Shown here: piece after piece, positions 11,311 to 21,218 of the stretch
Layout: each line of letters opens with the position of its first letter
Numbering within the stretch: the stretch's first letter is position 1
NCBI GenBank assembly: GCA_963377175.1
Contig: CAUJNA010003314.1
Span: 67,001-131,000 of the forward strand
DNA length: 64,000 nt
Direction: 5' to 3'
Origin: Effrenium voratum
Taxonomy: Eukaryota; Sar; Dinophyceae; Suessiales; Symbiodiniaceae
Notes under the pieces: generated by a model
What the model was told of the DNA's origin: nothing
Seen by the model: the letters and a program-made list of their open reading frames with translations, nothing else
Database searches by the model: none
Made by a program: the position numbers and the translations under genes

Positions 11311-12851
11311 GGTTGTTGTTGTTGTGAAACAGTTGTGCTGGTCGTTAGTAGTGCTAAATGCGTATCCCAATGCTTTGAATGAGCCTGTGTAGTGTTTCCT
11401 TGCTGATGTATTTGGTAAACAATCTGCGCTGTTGTGAAGTGTGTTGATCTTAAGGTCTCTGATGATGTCGTGTTTGATGAGGTCTTGTGTGTAGAGAAAT
11501 TTGAGGTCGATGTGCCTTGCTCGTTTGCTTGTACCTTGTCGTGTAGCAATGCTCTTGCCTGCTGTGGGGTCTGTGCGAACGCGTAGGTTTAGTTTGCTGC
11601 AAATGTTGGTTTCAAGTAGGAAGTTTCTGAGGTGTAGTCCCTCATTAACTCCCGTGCATATGGCGTAGAGTTCAGATTCTGCTGAACTGAGTGCTATTGT
11701 AGCCTGTGTTCTGCTGCCAAATGCAACTGTTGTTCCAAGAAAGAAGATGTTGAAACCTGAAGTTGGCTTCCTGGTAGTAGGGCATCCTGCCCAGTCGGCA
11801 TCGACACACACGTCGAGATCCAAGAAGTTGTTGGCGTTTGCTCTGAGTGTTGTTGTTGGTCCTAGGGTGAATTTGTAGTGTTCAGTGCCGCGCAAGTAGC
11901 GTAGTAAGTGTTTGACTCTCTTTTGTGAAAGTTCTGTAGGTGATGTGAGGTCTCGTGCTAGTCCTTTTGTTGCGTATGCGATGTCCGGTCGTGTGTTTGC
12001 TAACCGTTGAAGTTTACCAACATTCCTTCTGTATCTTTTGTGTTGTGCGTGGTCAAGTAGTGCTTCATCCTCTATTGTTGGTTTGTAGTGGGCGATTCCT
12101 GGAGTGGTCACCGTGTTGCAGTTGGTCTTCCAGTCTCCTCGATCATGTTGTCGATGTGGGAGTCCTGTAGTCCAAGGTTGCAGTAGTTGCCGAAGTGGTC
12201 GATGTTTTTTCCCAGGAATTGTTGTGGTTTGCCAGGCTCGAGGTAGCCAATGTGCTTGAGTAACCTGCTTCTGGACGATGTCGAAGATGGAGTTGACAGT
12301 AGTCTTGTCTCCAAGTACCAGTAGGTCGTCCACGTAGACCAGGATGTAGCAGTCGCGAGTCGCATTGGTGTAGACGTCAGGTTCTGACTTTAGTCTTACA
12401 AAGCTGAGCCTTTGCAGTACTTCCACCAGGGAATCCTGCCATGCTTTAGGTGAGCTGCGTAGTCCATGCATGGCTTTCTTTAGCCGCCATAGTTTGTTCT
12501 GTAGTGGACAAAGTTCTCTAGGTGGCCAAAGGTTGTTTGCCATCGTGGTGCTTTGCGATGGGTGCGTGTAGAAATGCCGTAGAGACGTCGCCTAGTCGCG
12601 CGATCCAGTTTGGCTGTGACATTTGTAGTGCGAGAAGTGTCCGTGGCGCCGTGAACATTGTGTAGAGGCGTAGACGGAGTCTGCGTCCTCGTGTAGCCTT
12701 TTGCGACAATTCTGCTTCGCACTCCTGGTTCTTTCTTTCTGTGGACCCACCTTGTAGGGATTGCTTCTTTGATGACGTTGTCGTCGAGTGTAGACGTATC
12801 TACTTCATCGTAGACGTCATATAGTTTCATTTGGTTTGACTCGTTTTTCAT
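11092..12851 (-). pseudogene. pol: Copia reverse transcriptase and RNase H with polyGln tail (frameshifted)
   Basis: RT begins near 12850 (segment IPTRWVHRKK, then RSRIVAKGY). The palm segment GDVSTAFLHAPI lies at about 12590-12555 in another frame, and YVDDLLVLGD at about 12336-12307 is the catalytic site. Frame changes occur near 12690, near 12545, and as a compensating pair at about 12270 and 12130, so this copy is not directly translatable. RNase H keeps its acids: DADWAG, SSAESELYA and RTDPTAG (residues 250, 289 and 325 of the 483-codon frame starting at 12543). After RNase H the frame runs into about 71 Gln/Pro residues before its stop at 11092. The order and motifs are those of copia Pol. 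Confidence 0.8.
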
Positions 12852-13030
12852 TCCTTCCAGTAGTTGTGTTTCTTCGTAACCTTCGTTGTTGAAGATTATA
12901 GGTTGGTCTTCGGAGGTGTCGTCGTTTGTGTAGGGAGTGGTGGATTGGGAAGTGTCACTGCGTTAATTTTCTGTCGTAGTGGTTGTGGTTCTTTGGTTGC
13001 TTGTTCCGTTGATCTGATTGTGGTGTCCTC

Positions 13031-14668
13031 TCAGTTCTTCTGTGCTTTGGTTGGTTGCATTACTTCTTCCGGAGTCATGCGTTGTAGTGTTTGTCGAGGT
13101 GGTGCTGGTAGTGGTGGATGTTGCCGTCCGGTTGGTGAAGTAGCCATGGGGCTATCCGGTAGTGGTCGTGAACTTGACGTCGATGTCCACGAAAGTCGTG
13201 GCGCCCAAGGTGAGTACAAGGTCGCAATTGAAGTCTGGTTGTAGTCTCCGTACTGTTCGTACTTTTTGTACGCCTGTTTCCGTTGCGACGTAGTTTTCTC
13301 CTGTTTCGGAAACAGCCAGATGCATTTCTGCATTCGTAGGTCTGCTTTTCGAAGTTTCTTGTGTTGTGGTGGAAGGTAAAGTAGTGTTTCGCCAAATTCG
13401 CAAATCGCTCGCTCGTAGTTTCTTCCCCAGCGGAGTTCGAAGCTTGTGTAGCCGTCTGAGTGGATGACGTAGCGATTTACCGTCCATGCTGCATGTCTTA
13501 CTATCCAAGGTAGTAGACAGTGCTTCGTGGACATTGTCATGCTGTAGTTGCTTTCAACTTGTGCTTTGACAACGCGTACCTGTCCGAGGAGTGTTCGATG
13601 TAATTAGTCGCTCAACGCTTCCTCGACGGTTGCTGCTGTAGGAGGGTGCATGTCGAATAGTCATTGAGCCAACTTTGGCTGCTGTAGCTTTTAGAAGTGC
13701 GTTGAGTGTGTCTTCGTTGTCACTTTGTAGTATGCCCTGTGTTCTTCCGCACTCAAAGATGAATGCTTGTAGGTTGTTGACCATGTAATCCATGGTTTGT
13801 CCGGGACCATTACCGCCATACACAGTTGTGTAGTAACATCAACTGCTGTTAAGACTGGTATGGTCTTTGGGTCTTGTTGTGGTTTGATGTAGGCAAATTC
13901 TACTTGCATGACTGGTTGTTGTGGTTGTTGTTTCTTGTAGTTGTCTTGGCGTCCCTTGCCTTGCACGCAAATTGGACACCAATTTCTGTATGGTAAGTGT
14001 GTCAAGTTGTGTTCTGCTATTTGTTGTGGAGTTGGTTGTTGCGGTTGTCGTAGTCCTCTTGCTCTGTGTGCTTCGTGATCCTCGTGTTGTTGTTCCTCAT
14101 CGTGGTTCTCCTGGATGTACTCGTAGTCTTTCCTCATGGTGAACCTTGTTGTTCCTTTCCATTTTTGGTAGTGCTGCGTTGCCCATGACTGTCCAGTCAT
14201 CTTTGCTTTGTGAAACTTCTCCAAGGTTGTTGCGAGTGATTGTAGTTGTGTGAGGCTCAAGTGTGCTAATTGGTGGATGCCCTGGTCCATCTGTTGGAGT
14301 AAAAGGTGCCTCATCCAGTGTTGACCTTGTCTTTCCCAGTAGTCTTGGTTGTCTTCCTGTGCTGTGAGTGGTCTGTGTGGTGTCAAGGTCTTGGTTGTCT
14401 CCTTTGGTTGTGTGGTGTCAAGCTCTGTAGAAGGTGCTGCTTGTGGAGCTTGTAGTTGGATCTTTGATCTTGTTGGTGGTGTATCCACTAGCTGTTGTGG
14501 TTGTGAGCTCTGCCTTGTTGGTGTGGTCTTTGATGTTGCTCTGTGTGTAGGTGTTATCTTTCTTCTGAATCTAGTTTCGCCAGTCCAGTTGTCACCTTCT
14601 AGTCTTCGTTGTAGTTCTTGCCTGGAAAGTTGTTTTGGGTTCTCTTGTAGTTGTTCTTGCTCTTGCAC
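13031..14668 (-). pseudogene. Copia integrase region (frameshifted)
   Basis: Upstream is a Gln/Thr-rich linker, then a His/Cys zinc-binding motif (HNLTHLPYRNWCPIC, about 14010-13965). The catalytic core starts at MQVEFAYIK; relatives as I know them have Asp where Glu-13900/13898 stands here. After a frameshift near 13800-13760 the frame at 13823-13554 carries LQSDNED (second acid) and GSVERLI (third acid). A further frame (13540-13031) gives the C-terminal part with WTVNRYVIHSDGYTSFELRW. The domains are in proper order, but at least two frameshifts and the first-acid change make this copy unlikely to be functional. Confidence 0.75.
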
Positions 14669-14700
14669 TCGTCTGTTGATGATGGTTAGTTGCCAATCAT

Positions 14701-15315
14701 CTAGTTCTCCTTCTGGTGTCCGGCAGCCGCTGTTGTGTGGTGTGAAAAATGCTTTGCGTGGTGGTTTGTGGTTTCTGATGGCGTAGTCACCATCAAGTTT
14801 CCAGTAGTCAGTATTTCCACCAAGGATCTGTCGCAGTCCTTGGTCTGTGTGTGTGAGTGGTACAACTCCTCTGCAGGTTGAATCGCAGCAATGGATTTTC
14901 CATTGTCTGTAGTCATTGGGTAGATGTCAAATCCTGCGGGGATGTCAATCTTTTCTGCTCGTAGGTAGAAGAGTCCTGAGTGTCTGATGAGGTGTGCTTG
15001 TTGTGGTTGATGTGTGATGGTGCAGCGTCGTGGATTGAAATCGAGTTCATATTCTCTATCAAGTAGTCTTGATGCAGTAAGGACAGGATACTTCACATCA
15101 CAAACGTAGTAGGGCATCATGATCCTGAAGTTGTCCTGCCTGTAGGGAACATACTTGACGCTGTAGACAGGAATCTTCTTGTTGGTAACCGTGTAGAGTT
15201 GTGGAACTGATACTCCACAAGGTCGTAGTGGTAGGTCTGGTGCGTAGTCCTTCGGGCAAACATGTGTAGATGCTCCTGAGTCGATCAGCAGGTGATGGTA
15301 TGACTTGAGGTTGGA
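14701..15315 (-). CDS. Copia aspartic protease
   Basis: The minus strand reads HHLLIDSGASTHVCP, the active-site motif of a retropepsin, with the Asp codon at 15282-15280, followed by KIPVYSVKYVPYR, VLTASRLLD and LIRHSGLFYLRA. The frame is the same as the gag frame upstream and is separated from it by one TAA (15318-15316). The protease would process the polyprotein. Its frame ends at 14701; the integrase region continues in another frame. Confidence 0.75.
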   Translation of the reverse strand, partial: SNLKSYHHLLIDSGASTHVCPKDYAPDLPLRPCGVSVPQLYTVTNKKIPVYSVKYVPYRQDNFRIMMPYYVCDVKYPVLTASRLLDREYELDFNPRRCTITHQPQQAHLIRHSGLFYLRAEKIDIPAGFDIYPMTTDNGKSIAAIQPAEELYHSHTQTKDCDRSLVEILTTGNLMVTTPSETTNHHAKHFSHHTTAAAGHQKEN

Positions 15316-15840
15316 TTACATGATGTAGTGTGTCATGGTGTCCCGCATCTTGTTTCTTTGCTGTTGTGTTGCTGCTGCTATGTCAAAGTGCAGTTGTGTT
15401 GTGTCCTCTCGGAGAAAGTGTTGAAAGCTCTTGCTGTGGTCGTTCCATGATGTTTTCCTTCCAAGTAGTGATTTGAGTTTGTGGTTGTGTAGTAGTGACT
15501 TTGCTTGTCTGATGTGTCCAATGGTAAGGTGTGACTCGTTGATGCCTCCAATGTAGTTTGCTGTGTCTTCGGAATAGCTGTTGTCATTCCAACCCCAGCT
15601 GTTGTCATAGTCGTAGTCGTTCCAATTCTCCTCCATGTAGTTTATCTCGTGTTGTCCTTCTTCTCCTTCGTAGTACCAGTCCCACGTGTCGTTCACATCC
15701 TGAGGTAGTTCTTCATTGTTGTCCTGATCTGCTTGTTCTTGTTCTAGTGGATGTAGTTCTTCTCCTTCTCCTATGTGCCATACCGGCACTCTGCAGTCCT
15801 GGGCCCAATGGCCAGGCTTGCCACACTGGTGGCATGTCAT
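15316..15840 (-). CDS. gag: Gag C-terminal part with zinc knuckle
   Basis: A CCHC zinc knuckle, CHQCGKPGHWAQDC, lies at about 15834-15793 and is complete (C-x2-C-x4-H-x4-C). It is followed by a strongly acidic Trp/Tyr/Asp-rich stretch and a helix-like segment up to the stop TAA. Zinc knuckles of this type bind the element's RNA. The Met at 15840 is only the first in the frame; the true protein should start further upstream at 16743 in a frameshifted reading. Confidence 0.75.
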   Translation of the reverse strand: MTCHQCGKPGHWAQDCRVPVWHIGEGEELHPLEQEQADQDNNEELPQDVNDTWDWYYEGEEGQHEINYMEENWNDYDYDNSWGWNDNSYSEDTANYIGGINESHLTIGHIRQAKSLLHNHKLKSLLGRKTSWNDHSKSFQHFLREDTTQLHFDIAAATQQQRNKMRDTMTHYIM

Positions 15841-15965
15841 GTGTTTGTTGCTTCCTTTTCCTTTTGCTTTGCTGTAGTTTCCTTGGCCTTTGTAGCCCTT
15901 GCTTGATCCATAGCCTTTGGATCCTGAGTAGCCTTGTCCTTTGCTCTTGTTGTATCCTCCTTTAT

Positions 15966-16250
15966 TTAGCTTCCTTTGTTGCCTTTGTCAAATCCCTTGT
16001 AGTGTCCTTTGCTCCTGTACTTGCCTTTGCCTTTGCTTCCTTTGTAGTGCTTTTCCTTTGCCTTTGTAGTTGCTTCCTTTCCTCCAAATGTTGTCAACAT
16101 CCATTGGTGCAGATCTTCCATTGTAGTTTGTGCCAACTGCTGAAGTCGATCTTGAGAAAGCTGAAATCGTCTTGTAGTAGTCCAGGATGACTGCTCTGAT
16201 CTGGAGATGTTGTTGCAGTGCGCCTTTGGTCTTGTTGAGTAGTATTGCAT
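15966..16250 (-). CDS. Gag middle part, Lys/Gly-rich
   Basis: A minus-strand frame with LSQDRLQQLAQTTMEDLHQWM followed by a basic Lys/Gly/Tyr repeat (about 16080-15970) typical of the region before a Gag zinc knuckle. It is in a different frame from both neighbours, so indels separate the Gag pieces. Confidence 0.55.
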   Translation of the reverse strand: MQYYSTRPKAHCNNISRSEQSSWTTTRRFQLSQDRLQQLAQTTMEDLHQWMLTTFGGKEATTKAKEKHYKGSKGKGKYRSKGHYKGFDKGNKGS

Positions 16251-16389
16251 TTTTTATTCCATGCGGTAGTGCTGTGCCGTTGTCTTTGTCGTAGCGGTTG
16301 ATGTCGTATTCCCTTTGTAGGAATTGCTCTTCAAACTCTGCTTCATTGAATGTAGGTCCCAGTAGCTTGGTAAGGTGGCCGACGCTTCG

Positions 16390-16743
16390 TTAGTGTAGAT
16401 CTCTGGAGAGGTGTACTGCTTCGCTTGCTTTAGGGTCTAGCATGTGTGTTCTGATGTCTGCATCCTCAATCTGTTGTGTAGCTACTTGTGCTAGTTGTAG
16501 CACCAGGTCGAAGTCTCGGTCTATGAGGCCGAGGTATGCTTGTAGCTTGAACAGCCATTCTTCACACTGGGAGTAGTCACCAGCAAAGAAGGGTGGTGAC
16601 AGTTTGTATCGATGCAGTCTCTGAACGTCGATGTCTTGTTCTGTTCCTGCTCCCGTCATCGTGGCTCCTACTGTTTCTGCTGTTTGCCCGTTCTCCGCTC
16701 CTGTAGTTTGTTGTGCTGATGCTGATGCTGCTTCTCCTGACAT
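16390..16743 (-). CDS. Gag N-terminal part
   Basis: Starts MSGEAAS at 16743, 88 bases inside the primer-binding site, as expected for the first ATG of a retrotransposon. After an Ala/Thr-rich leader it shows YKLSPPFFAGDYSQCEEWLF, which resembles the capsid start of copia-type Gag (a PP.F.G....EEW.F pattern), and ends at a stop at 16390. The downstream Gag pieces are in other frames. Confidence 0.65.
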   Translation of the reverse strand: MSGEAASASAQQTTGAENGQTAETVGATMTGAGTEQDIDVQRLHRYKLSPPFFAGDYSQCEEWLFKLQAYLGLIDRDFDLVLQLAQVATQQIEDADIRTHMLDPKASEAVHLSRDLH

Positions 16744-16830
16744 GTCGTAGTAGTTTGGCGTGTGATTGCTATTGCAGTTGTTGTAGTACTTACTGCTGGA
16801 TACTGGAGCTCCCCTATGTTTAGGATCCCA

Positions 16831-16842
16831 GCTCCGCTACCA
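16831..16842 (-). promoter_or_regulatory. Primer-binding site, initiator Met tRNA-like
   Basis: The minus strand reads TGGTAGCGGAGC directly after the LTR end. It is close to the common plant copia primer site TGGTATCAGAGC. The same 12-mer occurs at the corresponding place in the 45-kb element. It fixes the inner border of the 5' LTR. Confidence 0.7.
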
Positions 16843-16929
16843 CGTTAAAATCGGAGTTACAATTACTACAGGTACAAGTGCAATGCTGTTGTTGTTAACA
16901 TAAACAAGTGTAGTCTGCTGCAGCCTTCC
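16843..16929 (-). repeat. 5' LTR, inner part
   Basis: Matches 9447-9534. The match stops abruptly at 16929 after CAGCCTTCC, where the inserted segment begins. Confidence 0.75.
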
Positions 16930-18845
16930 GTGATGACGGTTCTTGTGGATTCCAGCTTGGGCATGGACGAGGATAAGCTCCCTGGCGTCCACCATTCCAA
17001 GAAAGGTGTACGTTCAAAAAGGCTGACCTATTTGTATATACTACATATATATATATAAGCCACGGTCAAATCTATGAAGACCACTTAATTGAGAGGGGCT
17101 CAATTGTCTGAACTGCAGGAAACCCTGTAGAACGAGAAGGCCCCCCAGAAGTGTACTTCGCAACCTCCGCTGCGCACAGCGGTCTTGGCAAGCGTGTGGC
17201 TCTGCGAGGCCCAGCGTCTGCAAAAGCATCACTGTCCTGGTTATTCCACACCTTGCCTTCAGCTCTTAGCGCCTGCACGACGCCACCCCTACCACCAAGA
17301 TGTTGTAGATCACCCCAACTCCCAGCTGTCCGGCCGCGGGCTCAGCTTGCGCCATTGGTGTGTTTTCCCGCAGCGCCTTGACGTTCACAGATTTGGTTGG
17401 TAGAGGCGTATCTTCTTCAGGCACGAGCTGGCTGGACTTGGCAAAAAGGGTTTGCAGAACGCACGCAGACTTTGCACTGACTACCGTCTTTGTTCTGCTC
17501 CCATTGCAAAGCAGAGAAGTCTTGGTGTGACCTGGTCTCTTTGCAAACTCGGCATGTGTTGGTAAGGACCCCCCTTGCATTTAACAGCCTTGCCCTTGTT
17601 TCACTGGTTGTCCGTGTAGTGATCCCTCGCCAAGTCTTTCTGACACTCAACACAAGGCGCAGCCTGCAGTCGATCCTGGAAACGCCCGCCCACTGGACGA
17701 CATTTCATGCATGTTGGCTCCTTTTCCAGCCGCTCTGTGACGGAAAGCCGCTCCAGTTGCAACTCCTTCCCACAGCCTTCGCGCTTCTTTTCTTGCCGCT
17801 GCGTGCGCGGTAGCCGCGCATCTGCTAGCGGGTGATTTTTGGTCGAAGAGCTGGCGGGCCCTTGGATGCAAAAGCGCAAGACCTCAAAGAAAGAAACAAG
17901 GGGCTCCATAGTTGCAATGTGGAAACTCAAGTCTAAAAATCGCAAAAGTCTTCTATCCAGATAAAGAATCCACGGCTGGAGGTCCCGCAGACGTGCTCCT
18001 GCTTTCCGCAATGTCAGATCCACGCAGCAGGCCATATTTGGTCTGGTGGCTTCCATCGCACGGCGAGTAGCCCCTTGGCCCCCTTGGCAAACTGCAAGCT
18101 TCTGAGTTCTGACGAGCAAGAATTCCGCTTGTTGGGTAACTGCAGCGCTGCGACTGTCTGCGCCAAACGTGGCGCATTGCTGCGTGAGAACTTGAGTCTG
18201 GAATCACAAACCAGGCTTGGTAATGTCCTGGTGACGTTTCACTCACCAAGCAGGGCTGAAGCTTCCGAAGCTGTCGGCCCCTTGAGGTCATCTAAGCCCA
18301 AGAAAAGGGATTGGGCTTGATGAAGAAAGGGATGCAGTTGAGGGCTAGAACCAACTTGCCAACTTCACCCGAATTTTCTCAAGTCCAGCAGCTGAGCGGT
18401 TGACCAAGGGCCTTTTGTCTTCTGTCAAAGCAGCAACCTGGTACGACTTGGCGTCGCGGGAAGAAGCCAAGAAAGCCAATGCAGCACTCATGGCTTGGAC
18501 CGCCCGCTCAGCACTGCACACATGCCTGCCACATGGTAAGAACACCCGCTCACGTGCGCCGCTCAGCACCACACACATGCCTGCCAAATGGTAAGAAGAC
18601 CCGCTCACGTGCGCCATGGCTCCTTTTCTTTGGCCTTTGCGAGCATGCCAGCAATATCCGCCTTGCCAATGAATCGCGCAACCCCATTTGCCGAACTACT
18701 GGCCCTGCCAACACAAGTACACGTTCACCGCCCTGCGCAGTTCAAAACCCCCGACAAGAAGTAGATTGAACATGGCGTTGTAGAGGCCCTTTGCGCAAAA
18801 GCATTGGCCCTGCCAGTGAAAAAGCATTTTTTATGACTTTTCATT
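16930..18845. other. 1.9-kb segment interrupting the 5' LTR
   Basis: The 3' LTR has only about 62 bases (9535-9597) between the two blocks shared with the 5' LTR; here those are replaced by about 1.9 kb. It contains a (TA)n stretch at 17034-17057, a Cys-pair protein remnant on the minus strand, and short direct repeats near 18520-18610 (CGCTCACGTGCGCC occurs twice). It could be a nested insertion or a captured host fragment. No terminal repeats were recognised. Confidence 0.55.
17417..17815 (-). pseudogene. Cys-pair zinc-binding repeat protein fragment
   Basis: Two tandem units follow a C-x2-C ... (F/Y)-x3-Q ... C-x2-C plan. The first has PCVECQKDLARDHYTDNQ; the second has TCRVCKETRSHQDFSALQWE and then QCKVCV. 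A further CMKC pair lies just upstream. One frameshift near 17600-17640 separates the units. The pattern resembles Stc1-like zinc-finger repeats that I associate with many dinoflagellate proteins; this assignment is tentative. Any function here is lost because the fragment sits inside an LTR insertion. Confidence 0.4.
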
Positions 18846-18873
18846 TGCAAGTGGTGAAGCATGTAGTTTGACA
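18846..18873 (-). repeat. 5' LTR, outer end
   Basis: Twenty-seven bases identical to the outer end of the other LTR (9598-9624). The host pyrimidine tract begins at the next base, which marks this as the true right border of the element. Confidence 0.7.
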
Positions 18874-18903
18874 TCTTTTTTTCTCTCTCTCACTCTCTCT
18901 CCC

Positions 18904-18950
<47 letters not shown>

Positions 18951-19112
18951 GTCTTTCTTTGTCTCTGTCTTTCCTTCCTTCTTTGTCTCTCGCTCCATCC
19001 GTCTCTCTCTCTCTCTCTCTTTGTCTCTCTTTGTCTTTTCCTCTGTGTTTGTCTGTCTGCCTGCTTGTCTGTCTGTCTGCTTGCCTGTCTGTCTCTTTGT
19101 CTGTTTGTCAGA
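18874..19112. repeat. Pyrimidine tract (CTTT, CT, TGTC units), right flank of copia element
   Basis: (TTTC)n at 18908-18950, (TC)n at 19003-19020 and TGTC/TGCC units at 19047-19110. The composition matches the tract left of 9447. Confidence 0.9.
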
Positions 19113-21187
19113 CAGACAGAGGTGCACAAACTCAAAAGGTCCCAGTGTCTGTCCTAGTCAGTGTGCCTCCGTGGGTATATTGCGACCGCAAAGCTCATGT
19201 ACGATCTCGCCCATTACACAGGCTCCTTTTAGGAGGAACCCGCTTTGTGGGTAGGTTCACCATTGCAATACACCCAAAACTGCGCTTCCAACCTTGGATC
19301 CCTGTTTCCAATGGTTCGGGCGGGCGCCCTTTTTCGCACCGTTTAGGAGGTGTCTAAAGGGAAACTGGAGACTCTCAGAAAGACGCGCGCACCCAAAGGC
19401 TCACTTTGGTCGTCTTGATGTTTGAGTGCTTTTTGGCGGTCATTTCCTTTCAAGACACGCAGCCCAACCTGTCTCTAAGAGGTACCATGTTTCTTTTGGA
19501 CGGGCTGACCTTGGCTTACTGGCAAGGGGTTTGCCTTTGATGAGGGTCTGAAAACCCATTGTTTCTGGCAGCATGTTTTGGTTGCCAATGCTAATTTCCC
19601 GTTGTTGAGGGGATGCTGTGATGAGGCGCACAAGTATGATCCAGCCAGAGTCCAACCATAGCGCAATCAAAAACACCCTGGTATCCCACAGAGACAAGAA
19701 ATCAACCAACACCCTTTCATCATATTTTGCAAAACCCATATTTTCATGCATCTTTGGCTGAAACTGTTGGGTAGTTGACGTGCAGGGCTCCAGTCCTTTG
19801 ACAAGCTGAACGTGTTCAAGCGGGCGGCGCTGCACCTCATCGCCACAATGCTGAATGATGAGCAGACCAGCATACCTCGCGACACATTCATGCTGCTTGG
19901 TTGGCAATTGGAAACCAGAATTCCTGGAGGTCAACAGGCTTGAAGTTTTACGCGCAGGCTTGGCTCAAGATGGCTCAAGCTGCGTACGCAACTCAGGCTG
20001 CGGCCGAGATTCGATTGAAGCCGTGCGCTGCGGGCAGGGGCATATGGATTGGCATGGCCGTGCAACACTCATGTTAAGCAAGGTTCGGGACGAAATCTGG
20101 ACGCTGGTGGGAGATGCCAGGCCCACTGGGGTTGACGCACCAGCCAAAGCGTGTCAAAACGCGTCGTCAAAAACGTGCCGCAGCTGCCACAAGACAAGCG
20201 CGCGTGCTCGAGGAAGGGAAATTTGATACGGATTAGGGCATCTTGCAGCAATTGTCAGGAGAACCTGCGCACACAGAACAGAAAGCGCTGCGCGCGGATT
20301 GCGCGGCATGACGTGATTCTGTTTTGCATCTACGTTGGTTTTAGTCCGCGTCACGCAGCTCACACTTGTGCGTGTTGGGGTGCTACCAGAATCTATTCAG
20401 CCGTCTTTTAGGTGGGCGTTGCGCAGCCGGTTCCCGCGCAGCGCCATCAATATAAACATGCTTTGGCTCGTCTTGACACGGATTGACAGGCTTGGCCCTG
20501 ACGCTTTTTTCCGCGCTCCAGCTCAAGCAGGGTGTGTTTCAGCGCGCTTGACGAGCGCGCAGGCTGGGCGCACTTTCCAGCGCTTTTTCCTTGAATTCTA
20601 TTCGCGAGGGCATCGGTTGGGCAAGGCCACAAGCCCATGGTTTTCCCGGCGTGTCGTGATGTTGCTTGTTCCCATCGAGTCCCTATAAGGCCTCCAAGAT
20701 CAATTCACAAAGCTCTGCTCAACTTGATGGGGCTTGCTCTTTGCAAGCTGGGCGCTTTGAGCTTGGATTTTTCGTTTGCAAGGTGGTCCGTTTACACTTC
20801 ACACAATCTTCATGGCACCCTTCGCGCCCTTTTCGCCTTTCCCGCTCTTCTGCATATAGGTTCCCGCTGCAGCCGCCATTCATGTCATGCGCCCTTGTCC
20901 TTCGCCAGAGCGCCCCCCTTCGGCTGGAAGGCGGCGCGCTCTGGCACGTTTTCAAGGGCTTAAGAGAACTCCCAGCGACAGGCATGGAATTGTGTTTTCT
21001 GGCAGCCACCACTGACAGGCCCTCAAAGATGCGGCTTGCTTACGCGCTGCAATCAAATGCGAGCAGGCCAGCGCCTTCACCACTCAGCGGCCGTTGCCCC
21101 ACACTGCCCTCATCGACAACTGTGCTGAACTTGCATCGTTGCAGTTTGTGGCGGAACGTGCCAAGATGTACCACGGTCAAGACGCAG

Positions 21188-21218
21188 CTTCATGAAGTTT
21201 GGGCTTCATGAAGTTTGG
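21188..21218. repeat. Tandem duplication of a 15-bp word
   Basis: CTTCATGAAGTTTGG occurs at 21188 and again at 21204. Confidence 0.9.

Larger units (their letters stand above)
9447..18873 (-). mobile_element. Ty1/copia-type LTR retrotransposon, minus strand, with extra ORF
   Basis: In element orientation the order is 5' LTR (18873-16843, split by an insert), tRNA primer site (16842-16831), gag (16743-15316), protease, integrase (14668-13031), reverse transcriptase and RNase H (12851-11092), an extra ORF (11010-9836) and 3' LTR (9624-9447). Integrase before RT is the copia order. LTRs begin TGTCAA and end in AACG. The host sequence on both sides is a pyrimidine tract; target duplications are not clear-cut (TCTCT against TCTTT). 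Several frameshifts interrupt integrase and RT, so this copy is probably inactive, though its long open frames suggest a fairly recent insertion. Confidence 0.85.

Noticed and set aside
10968..11382. Poly-Val and poly-Leu frames on the plus strand and a poly-Asn frame on the minus strand
   Set aside because: Alternative phases of the TTG/CAA triplet repeat.
18500..18620. Repeated CGCTCACGTGCGCC spaced about 60 bp, considered as CRISPR-like
   Set aside because: Only two copies with unequal context in a eukaryotic sequence; a simple local duplication.
20666..21211. 181-codon plus-strand open frame
   Set aside because: It overlaps dispersed inverted repeats and has no motif; GC-rich DNA here leaves several frames open.
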